64,000 bases of DNA from Thamnaconus septentrionalis (taxonomy: Eukaryota; Chordata; Actinopteri; Tetraodontiformes; Monacanthidae), in NCBI GenBank assembly GCA_009823395.1, contig CM020501.1, positions 3,506,861-3,570,860 of the forward strand. The letters run 5' to 3'. The translations under genes and the position numbers were made by a program. The notes below the pieces were generated by a model. It searched no databases. It worked only from the letters and a program-made list of their open reading frames with translations, and was not told where the DNA came from. Shown here in pieces: positions 1-30,454 of this stretch. The stretch's first letter is position 1. The number at the start of each line of letters is the position of its first letter.

Positions 1-709
1 TCGACACTTTACAACAATGATTTTGCTTTTTTTTTCAAATTTTCTTTTGATGCTGATGCTTATTCATATGGAGACATATTAGTTCCTCAATTTTTCGACC
101 TTTAATAAGTAGAGTGGCATCCTTTCTATTGTCGAAGCACCCTGGAGTAACAGGAGTAACAGGAGTACAGAGCTTTTCAAGAAGCTTTCAGGGTCCTTGA
201 CAGTGTGTGTGTGAAGGAGATCCAGTTATTTGGACAATGCAGTCCCTGCTGCTGCTGTACGGTTTCAACTCGGTCGGTTCCGGTGCATCATTCCATTCAT
301 AAAGAGAAGGTGAAGGTATTCCATAAGTGCAAAGACGTGAAGGTGGCGCCATGAACCTGGGCCACTCCTTGAAGGCCCCGAACGATACAGAAAATTAGGT
401 GGTGAAAAAAAAGTAACTTTTTAAATTGCTGCTTCAACATTTCACGCCCCCTACCCGCCATCCCCTGTCTGTCCCCTGAAGAACCCTGCAGTCTTCTAGG
501 GGGACCCGTGTGAGGCGTTGGAGCTCTACACCAGAGCCTGGGCTAAATGAGATAAAGTCCTGTGAATTAATGGCAATGAAGCTCGGCACGTTTGTTTGAT
601 GTCAATATTTTGCACGGAGACGCCGCCACAGCCGCTGCTGTCACCTGATCCTTACCTGATTAAAGTAGGACAAGGCAGTTTAATTACGAGGACTTCCTGC
701 GTTCTCCTC

Positions 710-759
<50 letters not shown>

Positions 760-2467
760 TCTCTCTCCAGATGTCGGTCTAATTACCGCCTTTGCTGGAA
801 GTCTCTGCTGCTCCCTCCGGTTCGTCTGAGGGTGTGGGGGGAGGGAGAGAGCGGGAGGCGAGCAAACACGCAGCAAGACGCCGCCGAGGTCTGGATCTTA
901 CGGAGCACATCAAAGCGGGCTCTGCCGGCTTTGGTCGCCGTTTGTCTGGGGTTTTTTTTTTTCCTTCTTCTTCACAGAGATGCAATGTTCTCATTTATTT
1001 ATTTATTTTTCATAAAGGCTCTAATGAGTGGCAGAGCCATCGACAAGTGAAACTTGACCATTGCCGTTGCAGCAAGCGATGCAAATAGACCGGCGAGGTC
1101 ACGGCTGACAGCTGATCTTGAAAACGACAACAACTGCTTGGCCCACGCGAAGCCTCCGTCTTTAAGATAATGCTTGTTTCCGAGTGCGTGCTGCGGCTTT
1201 GACAGATTTACAGAGGCGGGCGTGCAGAGGGAGAACCTGCCGCGGTGAAATTTAATTCCGTCGGCATCAGCATTTGTGTAATTCTTGGCAGCACTGACTG
1301 GCAAGGCGCTTGGAGTCCAGTGAGAAAGAAACAATGTTGTACAAAAGGGGCAAGGATCAGTTGCGGACTGGCAGTGGGCAGTGCTTGTGTGTGCGTAAAT
1401 TGGGTCACCCACTGACTCGAGTGACTCATGTCACCTCTCCCCTCCTCTCTTTGGTAAGGGCTAAACTCACCTTCATTGTGATGACAAAAAAATCTATACC
1501 TATTTTTAAATTCTTCTGTTTCATTTTGGAGGTCATGATTTCTTTTATCCTCTTTTAATTAGATTCTGGACAATCACGTGAGCATTTTTAAATGATCTTT
1601 TAAATTTGTATGGGCCTTTGCATTTTTGTGGTTTTAATGCATATTGATCTGTTGACCAGCATTCTTGGTAATTCAGCAGTATTTATACTACACCTTGTAT
1701 GTGCTGTTCATTAATATACACAGTCCCATCAAAATCAATCAAGCAAGCAATCAATCAATTTCTTTCTCCAAGATAAAAAAAAAAGTAAAACAAACACAAA
1801 GTAATAAATGAAAAGTAAAAGCAAATGAACTACCTCACAGTGAAGGAAAGAAAAATAATTCTAAAACCAAATGAATTAAACAAAACTCAGGGGGGAAAGG
1901 GATACGTCTCTGGCTCGTTAATAAATCGACATGCAGGGTGTAGACTCTGTTTCCAGGCGTTTTGTCTTCCCCGTCGTCGTCTTGTTCCTCCCCTCGGCGG
2001 CTGTGCCGCGGCGGTTTGAGTGGGTTTTTGTCAATGAGATGAAAGAGGAAAGGCCTCTCCACCAGATGAAAGCTGTTTTCTCCGCCGCACTGTCGCTGCC
2101 GGTGTAAATGATCCCAGTGTACTCCCACACATGCACCTCTTTGTGCGCTTTTGTCAAGTGCCTCCGCCGCCATTTAGATCTGCACCAGGTACGGCACATC
2201 GACACAAGAGATGTTCCGCGACAGCGCCTCCCACTTTGTGTCGGAGCGCCGCGAAGCTAATGGTCCACGTCGGTCGCAGAGGGATTTTAGCTTGACAAAA
2301 CCATTTATTTACTGACCAATGATCCATGCCCCATTAGCCGAGAATATACGAGCAAACTACCCTTGAAGTTTCACTGCCTGCCTCATTTGAGAAAAAAAAT
2401 TCAATTGATTTCAGTCATCTTGGCTGTGGAAACTGAAGCAGCAAGGTAAGAGAACATTTTAGACTTT
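1..2467. other. upstream intergenic stretch, no gene seen
   Basis: No open frame here resembles a protein family. The stretch holds a pure (CT)n run at about 712-756, short poly-A and poly-T runs, and unique-looking AT-rich sequence. The short open frames across the CT run are low-complexity artefacts. It could carry distal regulatory sequence of the downstream gene, but nothing visible shows this. Confidence 0.6.
712..756. repeat. (CT)n microsatellite
   Basis: An uninterrupted run of CT dinucleotides of about 45 bases, followed by a short imperfect tail. Confidence 0.95.
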
Positions 2468-2841
2468 CATCTCATTCATCTTCCATGCCCGCTTATTCCA
2501 ATTCAGGGTCACGGGGGTCTGCTGGAGCCTATCCCAGCTGTCTTAGGGCGAAGGCAGGGTACACCCTGGACAAGTCGCCAGTTCATCGCAGGGCCACATA
2601 GAGACAAACAACCATTCACACGCACATGCACACCTACGGACAATTTACAGTGTTCAATTGACCTCACATGCATGTTTTTGGAGTGTGGGAGGAAGCCGGA
2701 GAACCCGGAGAGAACCCACGCAGACACGGGGAGAACATGCAAACTCCACACAGAAAGGTCCCAGGCCCGGGCCCCGGAATCGAACCCACGACCTTCTTGC
2801 TGTGAGGCGGCAGCGCTAACCACTGCGCCACCGTGTCGCCC
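2468..2841 (-). mobile_element. tRNA-derived SINE with LINE-related tail, minus strand
   Basis: Read on the minus strand, the element starts at about 2841 with a tRNA-like head. It has an A-box-like TGGCGCAGTGG and an exact B box GGTTCGATTCC about 35 bases further on. A body and tail of the kind widespread in fish genomes follow (phrases equivalent to CTCCCACACTCCAAAAACATGC and CTGGGATAGGCTCCAGCA). A 13-base direct repeat CATTTTAGACTTT flanks it at 2455-2467 and 2842-2854, the expected target-site duplication. It is nearly full length and has intact-looking promoter boxes, so it is probably fairly young. The family name is not assigned. Confidence 0.9.
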
Positions 2842-3280
2842 CATTTTAGACTTTTCCTTTCAAATGTAAACGTTTTTAATCAATCGCAAATTTTGTGACA
2901 TGAACTCGCTGAAGTCTTAAAAATATTATTAAAGTGTTTTACATAGAAGAGAGTAGATAATGAATCCACCTGCAATATATAATTATGCTAGCAATCGTAG
3001 CTAGCTTGAAAATTGTATTACAGATTTCTGTTGACGTGAATAGATAATGACTACATTTACAATATTTAATTTTGCTAGCAATTGTTGCTCGCTTTAAAAC
3101 TGTTACAAATTTCTACAGAGGTGAGTAGATAGACTCCGCCTGCGATGTTTAATTAAATGTACCTTTAATTGCCTAAAAATAACGACTTTGCATTTAAGAT
3201 ATATTAATGACGTGACTGAACCTGGATGTCGGGTAACAACACTGGATTTTAAGGCAGTCCCAATTAAAAATTCGCACTCA
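2842..3280. other. AT-rich stretch with short internal repeat
   Basis: No gene is visible. Two or three degenerate copies of a roughly 90-base AT-rich unit (around 2945, 3030 and 3115; shared phrases like GAGTAGATAATGA and TTTTGCTAGCAAT) form a weak local tandem repeat just upstream of the CpG-rich block. Confidence 0.5.
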
Positions 3281-3296
3281 ATGCCCCGCCTCCTTC

Positions 3297-3304
3297 TGAC
3301 GTCA
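3297..3304. promoter_or_regulatory. full palindromic CRE (TGACGTCA)
   Basis: A perfect 8-base CREB/ATF site at the upstream edge of the CpG-rich block. Its position is typical for a functional CRE just upstream of a transcription start; occupancy cannot be judged from the sequence. Confidence 0.6.
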
Positions 3305-3329
3305 GCGCTCCTCCTCCCCTCTCAGCGGC

Positions 3330-3590
3330 TCCTCTCCAGTACTCCGGCAGACCGGAGCAGCGACGGACAGCGAACCGCTACGTTTGGCAACCGTGTCGCG
3401 GCTCAAACTTCTCTGCCACGGGGAACAAGGTTACATTTTCACCGCCGTCGCGTCGGCTCGTTCTTGCGCCGTCATTTCCCCTCTTCCTTGCAACCTGCAA
3501 GTCAAACGTGCCGCAGACGAGGCGAGGAGCAGGAGGGAGAAGAGACGGAGAGAATCTCCATCAGCTCCGCTCGGGGCTTCCGGCCGGCAG
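3330..3590 (+). other. sh3bp4: candidate non-coding exon 1 of sh3bp4
   Basis: The CpG-rich block ends in a good splice donor (GGCAG followed by GTCAGT, intron from 3591). The first coding exon has a splice acceptor at 9405 and only about 43 bases of leader, so an upstream non-coding exon is required. This is the best candidate. The 5' edge is a guess. Confidence 0.4.
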
Positions 3591-3960
3591 GTCAGTTCAC
3601 TTTATCATCGCGTTTTAAATCGGACTTGCTCTTGCTTTTCGCGTGGACACGTTCTGTGCTTGTGCTTTGTTTATTTATTTATTTTCATTTATTTATTGCA
3701 CTCATTCCCATGTGTGTGCACGCGGGGACGGATTCGGCTTCCATCCGCATAAAGCGTCTCCACAGTGATGTCGGGTTCTAGACCCCTCTCGGATTTTCCC
3801 ACTGCTGGCGTGCGGTGGCCGGCGTGCCTGGCAAAACAGACCATTTGTTTCTCCTGTAGCTTTGTTGACCGGTCATATCTCTGTATTATAACGGTCACCT
3901 AATCATTCTGTAATGGTCTTTTTTGGTGTTGTGTTGGTGATATCTCTATGTATCTGTCTG

Positions 3961-4027
<67 letters not shown>
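3961..4027. repeat. (TCTA)n microsatellite
   Basis: About 17 uninterrupted TCTA units. Confidence 0.95.
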
Positions 4028-4361
4028 CAGGCTCTTATTATTTATTTTATTGTCGTGTGTTGTTGTGGTGTGTCTCTGTGGGCCCAGTACAGTCAGCCTT
4101 GTTGCTATTTTTAGTCAGATCTGGATGCACTCAGGAATCTCCCCTTGAATGATTGAAATACGCTTGTCTGTGTTATATAGTTCAAATACCGCCCCATCTC
4201 CCTCAAAAAAAAAAAAAAATCTACACACAGGCAGTATTTGTTGTCACGTGATGTTGGCCTTGAGTAACCCCCCACCCTCCCCACCTCCTCCTCTACCCCT
4301 CTGGCCAATAAGGTCATCTGATAAGCTGAAAATCCTTCCCTTAGTACCTCTATCAGGCTGG

Positions 4362-4362
<1 letters not shown>

Positions 4363-4441
<79 letters not shown>
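4363..4441. repeat. (CA)n microsatellite
   Basis: About 39 AC/CA units with one CGCG interruption near 4412. Confidence 0.95.
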
Positions 4442-4442
<1 letters not shown>

Positions 4443-4853
4443 GGCATGCCATACCCAGGAGTCATCGGACTATTTAATTAAATGGAGCCAGCTTTTGTGT
4501 GTGTGTGTTTTGAGTTTTTTCCGACCTCTTCCTTGTCGCTGCCCCCTCATGACTTTCATTCCTCTCCTCCTCATTCTTTTCATCTTTCTCATCTTCATCT
4601 TTCTCTCTCCTCCTCCTCTGGGGGACGAAGGGCAGCGTGAGTGGAAAGGGCTCTCTCCCCACCGCTCACACTGCCCTTCCTCCCAAGTTTTTGTTCTTTT
4701 TTTCCGCTCCCCCCTCCACACCAGAACTCCGTCCTCTCCGGTTTCCATTCTTTCTTGCCATCTTTACATCTTCTTGTCTTCCTGCCCATATTTCCTCCCC
4801 TCTTTTTATTTCTCCTGTTTAAACTCTTAACCTCTTGTCTTCTTTTCTTGCTC

Positions 4854-5048
4854 ACACACACACACACACACACACACACAGCCCACCTGTCATCCTAAAC
4901 TCACGGCTAAGCCTGCATCGCTTCTTCACACTGCAAAGGCGTGCCCCATTTTGTAATTAATGACCTGTCAACGCGACACGTACACACACACACACACGCG
5001 TGCACACACACACTCATACACCCACACACACACACACACACACACACA
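4854..5048. repeat. two (CA)n arrays
   Basis: A pure array at about 4854-4880 and an interrupted one at about 4982-5048, separated by roughly 100 bases of unique sequence. Confidence 0.9.
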
Positions 5049-8000
5049 AGTAAATGTTGCTGTATCACCAAAAAAAGTACTGCAAGTTATTTTAGAAAGT
5101 TCTACTGTTGTATTTTTCGCTTTTTGCCTTAACCTTCCAATTCTCCACCAAAACGCCCATTTAGGACATTTATTTATCATAGTTAGCACTCATCACTTCT
5201 TAACTGGTGACACTAATGAATATGTAATAATAATTATGTACAATTCCACCCCAACTGTCTGCAAATAGCGTCAGACTTTGACAGGCGAGGCGGCGCGATG
5301 ATGTAAAACCCTCCCTATCGACTCTCATTAGAACCCTGAAAATCTTGGAAAACCAAGTTGCATCAGTCGTAATGATGTAGAGATGCGCTGCCGTGCGGCC
5401 CTACATTAATCAGCGTTATTGCCTCATCGCTTTTAAAACCCTCTGTCGCAATTACAAACAGCAGATAATGTGCCGGTGAGCCGTAGAATTTATAGCATTA
5501 ATACGTTTTTTTCCCGCAGCTCCAGTGGACGGCAGCCTCCATCTGTTGATTCCTCACAGCAGTCGGAGATGTCAGTGGGAAACGATGGTGCCCAAATGCG
5601 GCTAATGCCAGTTAGCCTGAGGTTGAACCCACTCGCCCCGTCCCTGGTGGCCTCATTCACCTGGACAATCCTACCGTATGCAGTGAGGAGTGTTGGGCTT
5701 TTGCAGCGGCTCTGTTATGCTCTTGACTTCGCTGCCAAGTTCCAGAAATTCCCCTTAGATTCACTCTGCAGTCTGCAGGGTACAAGATAAAAACTCCAAA
5801 TGTGTACTAAAGCTGCAGCAGGACGTTAAGAATCCCCTCGCAGGGGTGAATTAACCTCTGTGCCTGCAGAACCCTGACAGTCATCAGCTCCTCTCCCTAC
5901 ATCCCAGCCCAGTGCGTTATGTCGGTGTGAGGCTTCAGGCCTTTTGTGCACTTTGTGGCTTTAGTTTTCAGTTGTTTTTTTTTTTTTTTTTTTAGTTGAC
6001 GGTAAAACACAATCCTGGAGCGTTGCGCAGTACTTAATTATATTAAAGCACGTTTCCCTCCCTTTGGCAGCTTTTTAATGAGTCTTACTACTGGGAATTG
6101 ATTTTCTTTCAAAGTATAAATAAAAGTGAAATTGACTTCGAAAACAACTTTTTTTTAATAGCCAAATGCTGCATGTCTGTCATGACTGCTGGACTGCTAG
6201 AGCTGAAAGCACTTTAGCATTTACCTGTGTATGATGTCTAACTGGTATGACTTAATGGAAACAAATGTTGCTCTGTACTGAGCTCGAGACCTTCACGCCC
6301 CAAATTCAATAAAATGCCAAAGATAATTACTGAAATTAGGACAAACGTGAACATTTTCCTCTTTTCAGACAATCTATTGGACAATTCTGGTTGCAGTAAA
6401 AATGTAAATATTTCAGTCACGTCAACAGTGCTGAGGCTGCCTCACCATATTAGCACGTGTCGAACTGTCACACTAGTGACGTTTTAAACAAACTGTAAAC
6501 CAGCTCAACCTGTGCTGATTAAGCAGATCTCTCCACTTCATTTAATCCTGAGTTAAGAGATCTTTAGTCTCCCTTTAGCTTCCTTCTGGGGGATTAAGCC
6601 CCGTTTGGATTCCTTTGCAGGAAACTCAACAGCGGCTTAAATTTGAATATTGCATTCCTCGGGCTTTAAGGTCCGACAGTGTGTGTTTTGTCTGGTCGGC
6701 CCATGCCACCATTGCCGCCGCCTCATTCGGACTAATCGGTTCATTTCCAGCAGCTGCGATGGAGAGAAACGATAAAAATCCCTCCACTAGCACAGGGCCT
6801 CGGCAAGCTGGTTATTACGGCAGCATCCACGCGGGGATTTGGGGCGGTTGACTTTCTCTTGCTAATTAAACTCCTGGTCTCCCCGGTGAGCTCACCACTC
6901 CTTGCCTCTGTCGACCGGAATGACTTCATAAGGCCGCAGTATTTGACTCGGATGCGTTTAAAGCGCCTGCAGAGGGGCTTGGGAAAACTTTCAATTTGGA
7001 TGAATCTCTAAGCCCTGCAGCAGTTTCCTACCTGAAACTTTCTTTCTTAGCTTTTCCTACTATTCGTGCACTACACGACTTTCTCTGCTGAGCCAGATGT
7101 AAAACTAGAGTTCAGTTCCCCAGATGCTGCTCTCTTTAAAATATCATGCACTCTGTCGACAAGAGTCGAAAAAGAAAAAGGGGACGTGGACTTGTTTGAC
7201 TTTTCCATTTTTTCAAAAATATTTTTCGTGCTCGGTCTTGACCCCTGCTGCAGCAACTCTGCATCCTTTGGCCACTTTTATCCCCATCAGTGCTGTCTGA
7301 GCGCCTCCTCCCATTGCATTTAGCCGACGACACTGTCTTTGTCTGTCAGTCAGTTATTGATCGCCATCCTCCAGCACTCGCACTGGAGCTGGAGGAGCGT
7401 TTTTTTTTTATCGACAGAGACATTAAGGGAGAGGGTGCAGGCCGGGGTGTGAGGGGGATGGATTGCCACCTCGAGGGAGCTGGACTGACTTTCAGCGTCG
7501 GCTCCCAGGTGAACAGATGCAGCCGTTAAACCAGCATCCGCTCCTCTATCCGACGCTCCATGCTTTGCATCCCAGAGTGCACCTCTGCTGCACAGCGGAA
7601 GTTCTCAGAGGAACCAAAGACTACGCAAATGCTTTATCTACGTGCTTGTGTTCGATGGTTTCCTTCTTACTCGGCGTGGTGCAGCTGCAATATATCTATC
7701 TACATTTAAAGCCATCAAGCTTTGCATTACTGTCAACAACACTGCCCAAACCTGTTTAAAAAGACAACTTTCACATTTCCCAGGTGGAGAATCTCCAGCT
7801 GGTTGTGGCTGTTGCTTTTGTCTAGAGCTCCACATTTTATGAAGTAGATTGAATAAAAAGCATTGCAGCAGTTAGGCATGGAGCGCCCGTTGATGTTTCA
7901 CTTTCCCAGTTTTCTGTATTTAACGCGCCCACGTCCTCGGGGGCGATGAGCGCTCCTCTTTATTTCCACGACTTTGTTTTCCCCTTTATTTCCTCGTACA

Positions 8001-9448
8001 GCTCAGCTCTCTGCTGTGCGCTGCGCCTATCAACACACTTCACGACACACATCTTTCTGCGTACATGCGAGTAATGGCGCCCTAACCCAATTTCTTCCTC
8101 TTCAGAACAATTCTTTTACACGATGCACTTGATAAAAATAAAGTTGCAAGCCAGAGACAAACTCGTCAAAACTCTCTTTCCACCTAGGTTGGTTTACAGA
8201 GATTTCTTGTCCCTCTTTGCACTCTTTAACAACCAGTCATTGTACCTTCTCGGCTTTATTGTCCACAATGAACATATCTGCTGTGTTTGGCCTTAAGCTT
8301 GACTGTGTAAACGAAAAAAATGAAGTGCACGGAATTAAATGAAAACCGTCTGATAAGAAAAGGCACCAGCCTGTGGACATTGTCCATGTCAGAGTTTGGA
8401 AGGAATAGAAGCCTAACTCTGTGATTTGCTGGTAATAGTCGTACGTCAAGAGTTGCGCAAGGCAGCTTTCTTTCTGGGTTTAGCGATTTTGAGGTCACTT
8501 TCATGAAAAATAGGAAGAAATGTTCACAGCCCACTGAAGCATTTGAATGTCTTTGCTGTTTTAGCACTGAGAATTTGTTTAGTGCAAGACCTGACTATAA
8601 CTTTAACCTTCAAGATGTAAATTGTTGGGTATTTAGCAAACAGAGTGGATTGATGCTGCAGTGCAGTATTTTTTATTTTATTTTAGGGAAAAACACCTGC
8701 GTTGGAACCAAACTCGTCAGTGTTGGTTCTGCAATCATGAAAACTCTAATGAAGATAATCAGAGAGAAGGCTTTAGCACGGCCGCTGCTGCAGCTTGCGC
8801 CGCTGTAATCTGATTAGAATGGCGCCACCGGTGTGTGAATGCAAAAGCTGCCGCCGGCTCGCCACATGTATCTGGTGACTACTGAATGGAAGGGCGGGGT
8901 AATTTGTGGCAAAATAATTTCTGGGTCCGTCCTTAATCAGATTGCCCCTGTCTGATGGCTGCATGTTTTGCACACAAATTGAGCTGTGGCTCAGATCCAA
9001 CGTGGAAATATTTACATCTGTGCTGTAGATCAAGTGCTATGCAGCATTACTGCAGTAGTGTAACTTTTTTCAGATGGTCTTTGCTTCCTGGTTGTTCTCT
9101 CTCCTCAAATTTAAATCTCTGGCTGGCCTTCTCTTGCAATTCAGTCCTCATGGTCTTTGCACTGATTAGGAAAACTCCTACCAGGCCTAGTAATTTTTAT
9201 CCACCAGCACATCCATTATCAATGCAGTGATATTTGTCCAACCTTATTTTCTGCTGCGGCGATGGCATTGAACTTTGCAACCCTGAAATAACTGGTGATC
9301 TAGAAAATTAAGCATCAACTTCCATTCCCAGCAGGCACGAGCTCCAGCGAAACAACTGCTGATGCCGGCTCCCAGGCTGAAATCTTTTCTTTCTTTCTCA
9401 TCCAGATGGGAAGCTGCCAATGAGTGAATGCGAAGATAAGAACCGGCC

Positions 9449-23255
<13,807 letters not shown>

Positions 23256-24850
23256 ACACAATCGCACTACTCCTGGAAGTGCAAGCACTGGTGCAACAAG
23301 TATTGCTTTGAGTTTATTCCTTCGCCTTTGGGTCTTCAAGTTGGACGCTACCTGATTGGTTCTCACGTGGTTTTTACTTTTTTGGGAAAGTCGATGTGAA
23401 CCTGAAGGATCTGCCTCTTTACATTTTGTCTTTTTGTGTTGAGATTCTCCTGCTTTCCTCCTAATCTCCTCTACCTCATTCTGTCTATATCACTCCAGTC
23501 TCAATTTTACGTTGGTCTCCTTTGTGTTTTGTTCTCTACTACTGTGTTTTCTTTCAATCAAGCAGTTTGCGATACGTTGCTTTTTCATCACGTCTTCACC
23601 CTCAGAACGACATCAGACATCTCAACCACTGCAGTTAATTTCCACGCTTACTGTGACCGTAGGCCTTTACACAATCTTTTAAGGCTAATTTGACCCCAAT
23701 TCTAATTCTCCAACCAACATATCAAAGGTATGTGTTACACTCTTAACAATCTCTGACCAGTCTTATGTTTCTGGCTTACAACATGCCTCCTGGAAGCCAA
23801 AGTTTCTATATTGCCCTCTGGTGGCAGGTTACAGTATGGGTTGGACGTATAACGTCAACGTTGGCAGGAGTAAATTTTCCAGTCTTTCGACTACATTTTT
23901 GTGCATTACTAAGATGTCGACACATCCTAGTAACACGTGTTTAATTTCCCTCAAAAGTAATAGCCCACAATTATAAAGAATTATGAAGTGCATTTGTCAG
24001 TAGCTTGGCAATAGCTAGCGCTATATACATGGCTGCTTTCAGTCTTTGGTGCAGTAAAGGCTCATTGCGGCTCTTTCTTACAAGATGTACTTTATTTTTT
24101 TATACATGCAGAACAGCACAGATGCCGTGTTAAAAACAGTGTTTTGTTGGATGCTTACCTTGTTTGCCGCTCCTTTCAATAATGGACCCCAATAGAGCTT
24201 CATGTTGTCAAGCTAAAACCAAACAAAACTAGCAGAGTACTCTTATCCAAAAGCTAATGCTGTCTAAAATACATATGTATATTTTATGGACTTGGATTAA
24301 CTATTTGATATTTTTGCACATTACCAGATAACCATTAAAATAAAATGTATTTGCCATTAACTTCTGCCCAATCTTCCAAAAATCATTGTTCTCCCAACGT
24401 TCCAAAAACTTAGTTACTTGTTAGTTTGCTAGGATAAATCTTTATCTTAGTCCTCCCCATGCAAGAAGTTGCAGAAATTCAAACATCTGACTTGAATCTG
24501 CAGTCCGTCTTGTCATTTCCAGTTGCATTTCTCGTCAAGAAGCCCTTTTTGATCTCGGCGAGTACGAGCTTCGGGGTGTTACTCGATTTTCCACATCTGC
24601 TGTTCAGTCTTTGATATTTGTTTCTTTTCTTCTTCTTCTTCCTTTGCGACCTCTTCCGTGTTCTTGTATCCGTTTGGAACCCAGAAGGAAAACATGTGAG
24701 CGACTTTATACATTTGTACCGAAACGCCAGTTGAGTGTTGACAACTTTTTTGGGTTGGGAGCGGCGATCTCACATCATCTGGCGCTGAATGCTGTTCAGT
24801 GTTTCCTCCCGGTAGGTTTCAATAAAACTGGACACTGAAAAGAGTAAGAG
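23256..24850 (+). other. sh3bp4: probable sh3bp4 3' UTR
   Basis: Non-coding sequence after the stop. The first AATAAA in a suitable setting is at 24339-24344 and a second at 24821-24826. Either would give a 1.1-1.6 kb untranslated region; the actual end is not determinable here. Confidence 0.5.
24821..24826 (+). terminator. sh3bp4: candidate sh3bp4 poly(A) signal (AATAAA)
   Basis: A canonical hexamer 1.57 kb after the stop codon. An alternative is at 24339-24344. Confidence 0.4.
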
Positions 24851-29153
<4,303 letters not shown>

Positions 29154-30454
29154 GTAAGTTTTTGAGGTGGCAGGGGGATTAATTCTATCCCAGAATGTAA
29201 AAGCATGTGAAAGTGTGCAAGTGAAAATGTAATTGTGCCAAATTAAAAATGCGTCCATTTATTCTGTCACTGGATTTACCTGAAAAAGCAACAACAACAA
29301 CAAAAAAAGAACCAAAGTAACTTCTGTTTTGTTTTTTGTTTAGTGTTTTCTCCCACCCTGGGGAAAATTTCGTGAAGATCCCTTTGGGTCAGACTAACAC
29401 TCCCCCTCCGCTCCCCCGCCCGCCCCCTTTGCGCTTCAGCACCTGCAGTATTTTTCTTTTGACTTTTAGAGCCGCTTTTATGATGATCCAAGAGCAGGCT
29501 ATGGATGCCTCCGTCACAATATATATAAATTTATACCACTATTATTGACTTTTATCATTATTATATTGGAAAGCAGTGATCCTAGCCCTCCTTTTGGGTG
29601 GAGTCAACAGGTGTGTCTGTCAGGTGACATCTGAGTTTCTAATCTAAGATTTTCTTCTTTTTTTTCCTTCTCACTTCATTCATTTCATTTGACATTTTGC
29701 GAAGGCTGTGTTTTGTTTCACATATCCATTTGGAAACAGACTTTGGGACATTCGTGCTTGGATGCTTGCACAGTATATTGTAGCCGCACAAACCCGAAAC
29801 TTTCTTTTTGGTGCGACTCAACGCATATGTGTTCGCAGACGCTCAGTGTGATGCAGCTTTTGATAAAATTTCCGGCTTTCAATCATGAGTTCGACCAGGA
29901 TTATTCCACTGAATTTTTGGAAGTTCTCTTGTTGATGTGCCCAAAATCCGTTTAAAAGTAGCAACCGCATTATAAAGCTCATCTTTCGATGATTTTTACT
30001 GTGTTGTTCACGGATCTAACGTTGTGTATGAGAAGGGGATTGGTTTAAGGTTGCATCTCGTTCATAATGTTTTCCTTTTCTATTTTTTTAAGATCTGGAT
30101 TATTGTGGCTCCCAGTCAGAAACCTCACAAGTGTTGCGATAGAATACATTGACTTTTGGTTTCTCCGCTAAAGCCTTGTGCAGCCCCTCCCCCCCTTCAG
30201 TTCGTTGCCGCTCTCGCTTCCACGCCACCCGCCGCTGGACTCGAGGGAGGGCCAGGGATTAAGCGCCCTGCAGGGCGTCCTTCCAGTAGGGAAGTGTGAC
30301 GCAGTGCCGCCTCGGCTGCCCTACATGAAAATTAGTTGGCCTCCGTTTGCCTCCCTGCAGTCCATGTTGAGTTGAAATGGATAAAAAATTTTAGTCAGCT
30401 GGTGTGTTTTAAGGTGTGGAGCCCTAGAGTTGTATACATCAATGAGGTTGTTTT

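Larger units (their letters stand above)
3280..3840 (+). promoter_or_regulatory. sh3bp4: CpG-rich promoter region, probable sh3bp4 start
   Basis: CpG density and GC content rise sharply here compared with the AT-rich flanks. A complete palindromic cAMP-response element, TGACGTCA, lies at 3297-3304, followed by CT-rich sequence and a purine/CpG-rich stretch. There is no TATA box at an obvious distance, as is usual for CpG-island promoters. This is the only such block upstream of the first coding exon of sh3bp4 in the window, hence the assignment; the transcription start itself is inferred, not seen. Confidence 0.55.
3591..9405 (+). other. sh3bp4: probable sh3bp4 intron 1
   Basis: No coding sequence is supported. 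The interval holds several microsatellites listed separately, poly-T runs, and long stretches of unique-looking, moderately AT-rich sequence with clustered TAAT-type motifs (about 5270-5500, 6500-6930 and 8740-8960) that could be enhancers. Apparent open frames of 60-110 codons show no family resemblance. Confidence 0.5.

Noticed and set aside
3188..3781. 197-codon open frame over the CpG-rich block
   Set aside because: GC-rich promoter sequence gives few stops. The composition (Arg/Ser-rich, no motifs) and the donor at 3591 inside it argue for a non-coding first exon.
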